From contig NZ_JZWV01000350.1 of assembly GCF_000966975.1 (NCBI RefSeq), positions 1 through 8,690 on the forward strand: 8,690 nucleotides of DNA, given 5' to 3'. Each line of letters opens with the position of its first letter. The stretch's first letter is position 1. Position numbers and translations under genes: made by a program. Source of the stretch: Streptomyces katrae (GTDB lineage Bacteria; Actinomycetota; Actinomycetes; Streptomycetales; Streptomycetaceae). The notes under the pieces were generated by a model. It saw only the letters and a list, made by a program, of their open reading frames with translations. It did not search any database and was not told the origin of the DNA. Shown here piece by piece: positions 1 to 5,383 of the stretch.

Positions 1-578
1 CCCTGGCGTCCGACGCCACGGTCTGGGCGGCGGGTTTCGCCGTCAGCCCGATCGCCGCCGCCGCCGGCCTGGCGGTCACCGAGACCGGTCGGATCCTCGT
101 CGACCGCACCATGCGTTCCCTCTCGCACCCGAACGTCTACGCCGCCGGCGACAGCGTCCACGCGATCGGCGACAACGGCCTGCCCCTGCCGATGTCCTGT
201 GCCACGGCCGGCTTCACCGGCATGCAGGCCCTCCAGGCCATCATGGGACGCCTCACCGGCAGCAAGGTCGGCCACGTCAAGCTGGCCTACCTGGGCAACC
301 ACATCAGCCTCGGGCGGCGCGACGGCATCCTGCAGCCGGTCGACCGCGAAGGGCGGGCGACACCACGGCACTTCGGCGGCCGCAAGGCCGCGCGGATCAA
401 GGAGGCCATCCTCAGGACGGCGCGGTGGACCAGCTGGCACCCCACCTTCCGCCTGCCCAAGCGCAAGCGCCACCTGACCGCCGCGCCGCAGGCGTCGGCC
501 GCGCACGCGCCGCAGTCGTCGGCCGCGCACGCGGCCCCGTACGCGCCGGACGCCCCCGCCGGCCGGGCGGTCGCGTAG
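1..578 (+). CDS. NAD(P)/FAD-dependent oxidoreductase, NDH-2-like (C-terminal part; 5' end outside window)
   Basis: The reading frame is open from position 3 to the TAG at 576-578, so about 191 C-terminal residues are visible and the start lies upstream. The segment reads VWAAGF, then a GRILVD strand, then VYAAGDS (about 137-157). This is the usual second FAD-contacting motif of pyridine nucleotide-disulphide oxidoreductases, where the Asp contacts the FAD ribityl/phosphate. The following CATAGFTGMQAL helix and the GRRDGILQP stretch resemble type II NADH dehydrogenase-like proteins of actinomycetes. Such enzymes pass electrons from NAD(P)H through FAD to an acceptor such as a quinone; the acceptor cannot be read here. 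The last 35 or so residues are a low-complexity Ala/Pro/His tail made partly by a tandem repeat and are probably disordered. The sigma gene starts 18 nt downstream, so the two are probably co-transcribed. The family is fairly sure, the exact substrate unknown. Confidence 0.85.
   Translation, partial: LASDATVWAAGFAVSPIAAAAGLAVTETGRILVDRTMRSLSHPNVYAAGDSVHAIGDNGLPLPMSCATAGFTGMQALQAIMGRLTGSKVGHVKLAYLGNHISLGRRDGILQPVDREGRATPRHFGGRKAARIKEAILRTARWTSWHPTFRLPKRKRHLTAAPQASAAHAPQSSAAHAAPYAPDAPAGRAVA
482..533 (+). repeat. Short tandem repeat, about two copies of a 24-nt unit, in the oxidoreductase tail
   Basis: Bases 482-509 match bases 506-533 at 27 of 28 positions, with a period of 24 nt. The repeated core GTCGGCCGCGCACGCG occurs at 494-509 and 518-533. 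The period is a multiple of three, so the frame is kept and the protein carries a doubled SAAHA element (ASAAHAPQ then SSAAHAAP). It was probably produced by replication slippage. Confidence 0.85.
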
Positions 579-584
579 CCGCCT

Positions 585-590
585 AGGGTG
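585..590 (+). promoter_or_regulatory. Ribosome binding site deciding the sigma factor start
   Basis: AGGGTG lies 6 nt before the ATG at 597. An in-frame GTG at 588 falls inside this Shine-Dalgarno-like stretch and has no good site of its own, so ATG 597 is preferred. Confidence 0.5.
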
Positions 591-596
591 ATCCGC

Positions 597-1513
597 ATGG
601 ACCGCGCCATCAGTGATCGCTTCGACACCAGCCGGTTCGAGGCCGGCCGCAACCGGCTGGCGTCGCTCGCTTACCGCATGCTCGGCTCGGCCTCCGACGC
701 CGAGGACGCCGTACAGGACGCGTTCCTCCGCTGGCAGGCCGCCGACCGGGAACGGATCGACGTACCGGAAGCATGGCTGACCAAGGTCGTCACCAACCTG
801 TGCCTCGACCGGCTCCGCTCGGCACGGGCACGCCACGAGCGGGCCGTGGGTGCCTGGCTGCCCGAACCGCTCCTGGAAGGCGACCCGATGCTCGGCCCGG
901 CCGACACCTTCGAGCAGCGCGAATCGGTGTCGTTGGCCGTACTGACCCTGATGGAGCGCCTCTCACCCCTCGAGCGGGCCGCCTACGTCCTGCGCGAGGC
1001 CTTCTCCTACAGCCATGCTGAGATCGCCGGGATCCTCGGCATCACCGAGTCCGCGAGCCAGCAGCACGTCCACCGCGCGAGGCCGACCGGGCGTCCGCGC
1101 GCCGGGTCGTGGAGGAGTTCCTCGCCGCCGCCGCGTCGGGACGCACCGAACGCCTGGTGGCGCTGCTCACCGACGACGTGACGGCACTCTCGGACGGCGC
1201 CGGGCTGGCCAGGCGGCTGCTGCGGTACGACACGCCCGAGCAGGTCGCCTCCCACGTGCGGGCCGGCTTCAAGCCGACCCCGGCGAAGCGGCGACTGGCG
1301 GGCGGCACACCCGCGTTCCACTTCGCACTGGTCAACGGCTCCCCGGCCGCCCTCGCCGTGGTCGGCGACCGGATCCTGGGCGTCATGGCGTTCGAAGTCC
1401 GCGACGGCAAGGTCGCCTCCTTGCGCGGCATCGCCGCGGCGGCCCGGCTCAGGCGCCTCGACGAAGCCTGGCGGCAGCACGAACCCGAGGCACCGGCCAT
1501 CGCCGCATGGTGA
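597..1513 (+). pseudogene. SigJ/ECF41-type RNA polymerase sigma factor, frameshifted before its C-terminal SnoaL-like domain
   Basis: Frame 3 from ATG 597 encodes sigma region 2 (RLASLAYRMLGSASDAEDAVQDAFLRW, then KVVTNLCLDRLRS). Next come the linker motif AWLPEPL (Trp at residue 87), which is characteristic of ECF41 sigma factors, and sigma region 4 with its helix-turn-helix (LSPLERAAYVLRE, then HAEIAGILGITESASQQHVHRAR). After about position 1080 this frame becomes unlike the family and stops at 1181. Frame 2 takes over at about 1079 with EADRASARRVVEEFL and stays open to the TGA at 1511-1513. It encodes the SnoaL-like domain (residues such as LSDGAGL, VASHVRAGF, GDRILGVMAFEVRDGKV). Relatives have roughly ten more residues at the junction, so a small out-of-frame deletion (net 3n+1 nt) is the simplest explanation. 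The upstream frame alone could yield a 194-residue protein with both DNA- and core-binding regions but no C-terminal domain. A sequencing error cannot be excluded. Confidence 0.8.
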
Positions 1514-1533
1514 CCGGCCCAGGTACTCGCGTG

Positions 1534-1561
1534 CCGGCTTCCCCCGCGCGGGGGAAGCCGG
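1534..1561. terminator. 28-nt perfect palindrome, probable terminator after the sigma gene
   Basis: CCGGCTTCCCCC at 1534-1545 and its exact reverse complement at 1550-1561 flank GCGC, giving a 12-bp stem or a fully symmetric 28-nt site. It begins 20 nt after the sigma stop codon. No T run follows, which is common in Streptomyces terminators. Perfect symmetry also allows a protein-binding operator for the next gene. An ATG at 1562 directly abuts it, and that ATG's only Shine-Dalgarno-like sequence lies inside the right arm. Confidence 0.6.
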
Positions 1562-1630
1562 ATGATCCGTGCGATGGATGTGATCAGCGGGGGAGACGCG
1601 GAGTCTTGGGGCCATCGGACATCCGGAGCC

Positions 1631-2776
1631 ATGGGGGTTGTGGTGGCTGTACCCGAGTACTCGGAGGCGGGCGAAGGTCTCAAGCCGCCCGCGGTTACGC
1701 CGCGGTGGAGGCGGTGGTGGTGGCGGTGGCCCCTGTGGGCGCCGAGGGCCGCAGCGGTGTGGGCGGTGTCCTACGCCGCTGTAGAGGGCGCCTGGGCGGT
1801 GACGGGCACCGCCGTGCAGTGGAAGGAGCACTCCACGTACGCGCCATGGGTCCAGCTCCTCCTGGCGGCTCTCGCGCTCCTGGCCGGTGGTGCCTGTCTG
1901 GCCGGCACCCGGGACCTCGGCCCGTTCGGCCGGGTCGCCGTGGCGACGGCGCTGATCGTGGGGCTCGCGGTCTTCGTCGTGGGGATGAACGGGCTGCCGA
2001 TCCACTTCGTGACGATGGCGACGCTCTCGGGAGTCGAGAGCGCCACCGGACTGGCCCAGGTGCTGCTGAACACGGCCGGCGCCGCCCTGCTCTTCCTCGT
2101 CTGGATCTCCTACCGCCGGCGGCTGCGCGGAGACTGTCCGCGGTGCGGGCGCCGGCACACCGGCGCGGCCGACGGCCCGCTCGTCCACCCGGCCGCGTCC
2201 CGAGCCCCGAGGCGGACCCGGGTCGTGGTGTACCTGCTCGCGGGCGGACTCCTGCCGTGGGCGGGAGCCAAAACCCTCTGGACCCTGGGCGGCAACGCCC
2301 TCGGCGTCGCGGGCGACGACTGGCAGAGGATGGCGGTGGCCGGCGCGTCGGGACCGTCGAAGGCGATCGCGTCGGCGGGCATCGACGTGACCGTACTGGC
2401 CGCCATGGTCGGAGTTTTTCTGCTGCTGGGCCTGTTGTACGGGTGGGGGCAGGTGTTCCCCCGCTGGACGCCGTTCCTGTCCGGACGGCGGGTCCCGCGC
2501 CTGCTGCCCTTGATTCCCGCCTGGCTGACCGGAATCCCCCTGGCGATGTACGGGGCCGTCCTCATCGTCATGGCCCCGCTCATGGCGGCCGGGGTGCTGC
2601 CCCCGGTCCAGCCGTCTCCGCCGTTCACCACCAGCTCGGGCATCACTTGGGTCGTGGAGTTCGGCGGGCTGGCATTCGGCGGCCTGGGCTTCGCCCTCGT
2701 CGCGGCCGCCCGCTCCTACACCGCCCGCACCCGCCCCGTCTGCGCCGGCGCCCTCGCCACGGCGAAGTCGGCGTAG
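1631..2776 (+). CDS. Polytopic integral membrane protein of unknown function
   Basis: I do not recognise this protein. It has about 381 residues from ATG 1631. In-frame ATGs at 1562 and 1574 would add 23 or 19 residues; the first directly abuts the palindrome, so a start near 1631 is preferred, though its GGAG (1625-1628) is very close. After a soluble N-terminus comes a striking Trp/Arg-rich stretch (RWRRWWWRW, about residues 26-34), then about eight hydrophobic segments near residues 38-58, 73-92, 102-122, 138-160, 197-217, 252-274, 293-320 and 338-360. The loop between the fourth and fifth holds CPRCGRRH (Cys 169 and 172); a lone CxxC cannot form a full zinc ribbon. No transporter or enzyme signature is visible. 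It ends 6 nt from the convergent HxlR gene. Frame and membrane topology are secure, function unknown. Confidence 0.75.
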   Translation: MGVVVAVPEYSEAGEGLKPPAVTPRWRRWWWRWPLWAPRAAAVWAVSYAAVEGAWAVTGTAVQWKEHSTYAPWVQLLLAALALLAGGACLAGTRDLGPFGRVAVATALIVGLAVFVVGMNGLPIHFVTMATLSGVESATGLAQVLLNTAGAALLFLVWISYRRRLRGDCPRCGRRHTGAADGPLVHPAASRAPRRTRVVVYLLAGGLLPWAGAKTLWTLGGNALGVAGDDWQRMAVAGASGPSKAIASAGIDVTVLAAMVGVFLLLGLLYGWGQVFPRWTPFLSGRRVPRLLPLIPAWLTGIPLAMYGAVLIVMAPLMAAGVLPPVQPSPPFTTSSGITWVVEFGGLAFGGLGFALVAAARSYTARTRPVCAGALATAKSA

Positions 2777-2782
2777 CCGGAG

Positions 2783-3175
2783 TCAACGGCCGTCGAAGCG
2801 GTGGCGGGCCGTTTCGAGGTCGGCGAGGTAGCGGTGGGTCCAGTCGCACATGCCGTCGACCACGGCGCGCAGGGCCTGGCCCGGCTCCGTGAGGGTGTAC
2901 TCGACGCGCGGTGGCACGGTCGGGTGGACGGTCCGGTCGATCAGACCGTTGCGCTCCAGCAGGCGCAGGTTCTGCGTGAGCATCTTGTGGCTGATGCCCT
3001 CGACCTCGTCACGCAGTTCGGTGAACCGCAGGGTGCGGTCGCCCACCGCTTCGATGATCAGGAGCGCCCATTTGTTGGCGATGTCGGAGAAGATCTCGCG
3101 CGCCAGGGAGTCCGCCCGCGTGACGTCGGCCTCGTCCTTGGCCGTGCCCGAGCCCTTGAGCTGCTTGGTCACCAT
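2783..3175 (-). CDS. HxlR-family winged helix-turn-helix transcriptional regulator
   Basis: This 130-residue protein has the HxlR layout. EIFSDIANKWALLIIEAVGDRTLRFTELRDEVEGISHKMLTQNLRLLERNGLIDR (about residues 27-82) contains the conserved W-x-L start, the FTEL helix, the recognition helix with ISHKMLTQNLR, and then the wing. PPRVEYTLTEPGQAL follows, with the usual YTLT-GxxL signature, and ends in a dimerisation helix. The start ATG (3173-3175) has a GGGGGA Shine-Dalgarno sequence on the minus strand. HxlR proteins are dimeric cytoplasmic DNA-binding regulators, many responding to electrophiles, oxidants or metabolites. The only cysteine is near the C-terminus (DGMCDWTH), so the N-terminal redox cysteine of YodB/HypR-type members is absent. 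It is divergent from the RidA-like gene, its most likely target along with itself; the signal is unknown. Confidence 0.93.
   Translation of the reverse strand: MVTKQLKGSGTAKDEADVTRADSLAREIFSDIANKWALLIIEAVGDRTLRFTELRDEVEGISHKMLTQNLRLLERNGLIDRTVHPTVPPRVEYTLTEPGQALRAVVDGMCDWTHRYLADLETARHRFDGR
2785..2813. terminator. Weak hairpin between convergent genes
   Basis: AACGGCC (2785-2791) and GGCCGTT (2807-2813) form a 7-bp stem with a 15-nt loop. It overlaps the 3' end of the minus-strand HxlR gene, just beyond the stop of the membrane protein gene. The position suits a bidirectional terminator, but the long loop and lack of a T run make it weak. Confidence 0.25.
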
Positions 3176-3201
3176 CAGGTTCCCCCGTCACCAAAAAGTG
3201 C

Positions 3202-3275
3202 GTTCTTCCAGTTCGTTGGCCACTCTCCTACGGTTCCCGAGTAACTGCAAGAGAGCACGGAGAGGCTGGAAGAAC
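3202..3275. promoter_or_regulatory. Nested inverted repeats in the HxlR/RidA divergent promoter region
   Basis: GTTCTTCCAG (3202-3211) is the exact reverse complement of CTGGAAGAAC (3266-3275). A shorter pair, CTCTCC (3223-3228) and GGAGAG (3259-3264), is nested inside. The right outer arm ends at the base before the RidA-like start codon and overlaps its ribosome-binding region, while the left arm lies 27 nt upstream of the HxlR start. The arrangement is consistent with two half-operators for the divergent regulator, or with an RNA structure masking the start. Confidence 0.45.
3222..3250 (-). promoter_or_regulatory. Candidate minus-strand promoter for the HxlR gene
   Basis: On the minus strand TTGCAG (3250-3245) is followed after 17 nt by GAGAGT (3227-3222). 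The spacing suits a housekeeping promoter, but the second element matches the -10 consensus only in part. It lies between the two outer inverted-repeat arms. Confidence 0.25.
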
Positions 3276-3683
3276 ATGGCCATCACCCTGGTGAACCCGG
3301 AGGGGCTGCCCACCGTCGACGCCTACCGGCAGGTCGCGGTCGCGTCGGGTTCGAGGACCGTTTTCATCGCCGGGCAGGTCGCATGGGGCTCCGACGGGGC
3401 CACGGTCGGCGTCGGAGACCTGGCCGCTCAGGTGGAGCGGTGCTACCTCAACATCGCCACCGCCCTGGCCGCGGTCGGCGGGACCTTGCACGACGTGGCG
3501 AAACTGACCGTCTACGTCGTCGACTGGACCCCCGACCAGATGCCACAGCTCATGGACGGGATCTCCCGGGCGGCCGAACGGCTGGGCGTGGTGCCGGTGC
3601 CGCCCGCGACGCTGATCGGTGTGGCGGCGCTGGACGTTCCCGAGCACCTGGTCGAGATCGAGGCCACCGCGGTCCTCGACTGA
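3276..3683 (+). CDS. RidA/YjgF/YER057c/UK114-family protein
   Basis: The 135-residue product matches the RidA family in length and layout. An N-terminal NPEGLPTVDAYRQVAVASGSRTVFIAGQVAW strand region is followed by the long helix DLAAQVERCYLNIATALAAVGGTLHDVAKLTVYVVDW. The closing PPATLIGVAALDVPEHLVEIEATAVL is the usual VEIEA ending. Family members form trimers; the founding RidA deaminates reactive enamine/imine intermediates from PLP enzymes using a conserved Arg near this C-terminal strand. By hand alignment that Arg position (RPAxTLVGV in many actinobacterial relatives) is Val or Ala here, so this looks like a subgroup without the deaminase Arg and the reaction is uncertain. ATG 3276 is preceded by GGAGAGG (3259-3265) and GGAAGA (3268-3273). 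Its divergent neighbour is an HxlR repressor that probably controls it. Confidence 0.92.
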   Translation: MAITLVNPEGLPTVDAYRQVAVASGSRTVFIAGQVAWGSDGATVGVGDLAAQVERCYLNIATALAAVGGTLHDVAKLTVYVVDWTPDQMPQLMDGISRAAERLGVVPVPPATLIGVAALDVPEHLVEIEATAVLD

Positions 3684-3710
3684 CGGACCCGGCCCGGACG
3701 TGCCCGGCGC

Positions 3711-3729
3711 GCCGCCGGCCTGCGGCGGC
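3711..3729. terminator. GC hairpin downstream of the RidA-like gene
   Basis: GCCGCCG (3711-3717) pairs with CGGCGGC (3723-3729) across a 5-nt loop, starting 28 nt after the RidA-like stop codon. There is no T run, but compact GC stems are the usual terminator form in Streptomyces. Confidence 0.45.
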
Positions 3730-3759
3730 CTCGTCGCGGTCCCGGATCGCCGTGGACTC

Positions 3760-3784
3760 GTCGTACGCCCCACCCGCGTACGAC
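3760..3784. repeat. 8-bp inverted repeat upstream of the polyphosphate kinase operon
   Basis: GTCGTACG (3760-3767) and CGTACGAC (3777-3784) are exact reverse complements separated by 9 nt. The site lies about 88 nt before the first start codon of the downstream operon, so it could be an operator or a second terminator hairpin. The rest of the 188-nt gap shows no clear promoter to me. Confidence 0.4.
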
Positions 3785-3871
3785 CGGCGCGGACGCCATG
3801 GCCCTGGCCGCCGCGCCCACGGCCGCGCCGCGGCCGGTCCCGAAGGGCGATCTTGTCCCGGTGAGCAGACA

Positions 3872-4300
3872 ATGAGCGGCAAGGACCTTCTCGTGGCGTG
3901 GCGAGAGGGGCGGTTCTGCGGTCTGGAGGTCGTGGAACATGGGATCGGTACCGCCATGACGGTCGAGGCGCAGATCCACGGCACCGACGTGCGCCCTCCC
4001 TCCGAGGGCGCGCTCGGGATTCCCGGGCCGGCGGAGCGGGCCGCTACCGCGGCGCCGCCGCCGGCCGGCGCCCCACCTCCCTCGTACGAAGACGCGATGA
4101 CCGTCCGGGACATGGTGGTGCGGCTGTGCGCCGCCTTCCCGTCGGTGGACGCGGCGACCGTCGAGACGACGGTGAGGGCCGAGTACGACGGGTTCCGCGA
4201 GGCCAGGATCAGGGCCTTCATCCCGATCCTCGTCGAACGGCGTGCCCGGAGGGCGCTGAGCGCCGCCTCGGAGCAGATGCAGATGCCGGAGCGGATGTAG
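3872..4300 (+). CDS. Small protein with C-terminal three-helix-bundle dimerisation domain
   Basis: The 142-residue product ends in VRDMVVRLCAAFPSVDAATVETTV, then FREARIRAFIPILVERRARRAL (about residues 78-129). This matches the small actinobacterial domain whose hallmark is a helix ending R-x-F-(I/V)-P-(I/V)-LVER-x-A-R, annotated as a three-helix-bundle dimerisation domain. It has no known catalytic role. Residues 40-75 are a Pro/Ala/Gly-rich, probably disordered linker. The start is uncertain: ATG 3872 has GGTGAG 6 nt upstream, while ATG 3956 would remove 28 residues that resemble nothing I know but has no clear ribosome-binding site. It ends 23 nt before the polyphosphate kinase and appears to lead that operon. 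I can state the domain family but not a function. Confidence 0.65.
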   Translation: MSGKDLLVAWREGRFCGLEVVEHGIGTAMTVEAQIHGTDVRPPSEGALGIPGPAERAATAAPPPAGAPPPSYEDAMTVRDMVVRLCAAFPSVDAATVETTVRAEYDGFREARIRAFIPILVERRARRALSAASEQMQMPERM

Positions 4301-4323
4301 GAGCAGGCAAGGGCGGATCGCTG

Positions 4324-5322
4324 ATGTCCGACGACAGAGCCGAACGCATCGCGGATTTCATCCGGCCGCTGCGGGTGGAGCCCGGGTCCGAGGTGCGCCT
4401 TTCCCGGGACTTCGATCCCCGCTACAAGGCCGGTCTGAAGAAACCCGAGGGCGTCGAACTGCTGCGGAGCGGCGTGTCCTTGCTGGCGGAGTACCAGGAG
4501 CGGCTGGCCGCCCAGAACACGTACGGCGTGGTCCTCTGCCTCCAGGCGCTCGACGCCGGGGGCAAGGACGGGACCATCCGCCACGTGATGAGCGGCGTCA
4601 ATCCCCAGGGCGTACGGGTCAGCAGCTTCAAGGTGCCCTCCGTGGAGGAACTCGGCCACGACTACCTCTGGCGGTACGCGCAGCGGCTGCCCTCGCGGGG
4701 CGAGATCGCCATCTTCAACCGCTCGCACTACGAGGAGGTCCTGGTCGTGCGGGTCCACCCCGCGATCCTCGACCGTCAGAACCTGCCGGAGGGCTCGTAC
4801 GGGCCGGACCTGTGGGACCGGCGCTTCCGGGAGATCAACCACTGGGAGCGCTACCTCACGGACAACGGCTTCAAGGTGGTGAAGATCTTCCTGAACCTGT
4901 CCAAGGAGGAGCAGCGCATCCGCTTCCTGAAGCGGATCGACCTGCCGGAGAAGAACTGGAAGTTCTCCGCGGCCGACGTCCGTGAGCGGCGCTACTGGGA
5001 CGACTACCAGCGCGCGTTCTCCGCGATGCTGTCGGCCACGAGTACGAAGTGGGCCCCCTGGTACGTCGTGCCGGCGGACCGGAAGTGGTTCGCGCGGATC
5101 TGCGCGGCGGCGGTCCTCGCGCACACCCTGATGGACATCGATCCCCAGTTCCCCGACGTGGGCGAAGAAGCGCGCAAGGACCTGCTGGTGACCCGGCGGG
5201 CGCTGGAGAAGGAGGCGCCCGCGGGGAGCGAGGCCGACCCGTACGCCGCCGGCCACCCGGAGAAGAAGAAGGGGAGGAGCGGCAGGCACAAGAAGGGGAA
5301 GAAGGGCCGCAAGCACGGCTAG
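4324..5322 (+). CDS. Polyphosphate kinase 2 (PPK2) family protein, class III type
   Basis: The 332-residue protein transfers phosphate between inorganic polyphosphate and nucleotides in the cytoplasm. The Walker A loop is DAGGKDG (residues 77-83). The second catalytic motif is FNRSHYEEVLVVRVH (about 131-145); the NRSHYE form, in place of DRSWYNR, is typical of class III PPK2 enzymes, which phosphorylate both nucleoside mono- and diphosphates. The lid segment RFLKRIDLPEKNWKFSAADV (about 200-219) carries the basic residues that hold polyphosphate, and PWYVVPADRKWFAR follows. The core aligns over its whole length with the PPK2_rel_1-type family. An unusual addition is the last 20 residues (313-332), almost all Lys, Arg, Gly and His, a possible polyanion-binding tail. 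ATG 4324 gives the natural family N-terminus; the ribosome-binding site (AAGGGCGG) is imperfect. Genes lie 23 nt upstream and 61 nt downstream on the same strand. Confidence 0.94.
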   Translation: MSDDRAERIADFIRPLRVEPGSEVRLSRDFDPRYKAGLKKPEGVELLRSGVSLLAEYQERLAAQNTYGVVLCLQALDAGGKDGTIRHVMSGVNPQGVRVSSFKVPSVEELGHDYLWRYAQRLPSRGEIAIFNRSHYEEVLVVRVHPAILDRQNLPEGSYGPDLWDRRFREINHWERYLTDNGFKVVKIFLNLSKEEQRIRFLKRIDLPEKNWKFSAADVRERRYWDDYQRAFSAMLSATSTKWAPWYVVPADRKWFARICAAAVLAHTLMDIDPQFPDVGEEARKDLLVTRRALEKEAPAGSEADPYAAGHPEKKKGRSGRHKKGKKGRKHG

Positions 5323-5371
5323 GGGGACCGGACCTGTCGTACCGGCCCGGACCCGTCCGCGGCCACGGATC

Positions 5372-5376
5372 GGAGG
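5372..5376 (+). promoter_or_regulatory. Ribosome binding site of the P-type ATPase gene
   Basis: GGAGG lies 7 nt before ATG 5384, a near-ideal Shine-Dalgarno arrangement that fixes the start. Confidence 0.8.
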
Positions 5377-5383
5377 CAGCACG

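Noticed and set aside
287..652. A 121-codon minus-strand frame opposite the oxidoreductase tail
   Set aside because: It is Ala/Arg-rich antisense of a GC-rich coding region and repeat, with no ribosome-binding site or known domain.
1070..1110. Programmed ribosomal frameshift joining the two sigma factor frames
   Set aside because: I see no slippery heptamer, and about ten conserved residues are missing at the junction, which points to a deletion rather than recoding.
1534..1561. Possible lone CRISPR repeat, because the CCCCGCGCGGGG core resembles type I-E repeats of Streptomyces
   Set aside because: There is a single copy with no spacers or further repeats, and the symmetry is perfect over 28 nt, unlike CRISPR repeats. 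A terminator or operator explains it better.
1015..2892. A 625-codon plus-strand open frame across the sigma gene, membrane protein and HxlR 3' end
   Set aside because: It is Arg/Gly/Pro-rich low-complexity translation crossing gene boundaries and a terminator-like palindrome. The overlapping frames encode hydrophobic helices and family domains instead.
3845..3859. DosR/DevR-like dyad (GGGCGATCTTGTCCC) just before the three-helix-bundle gene
   Set aside because: Only GGG and CCC are symmetric and the left half departs from GGGAC. A match this weak is expected by chance in DNA of this composition.
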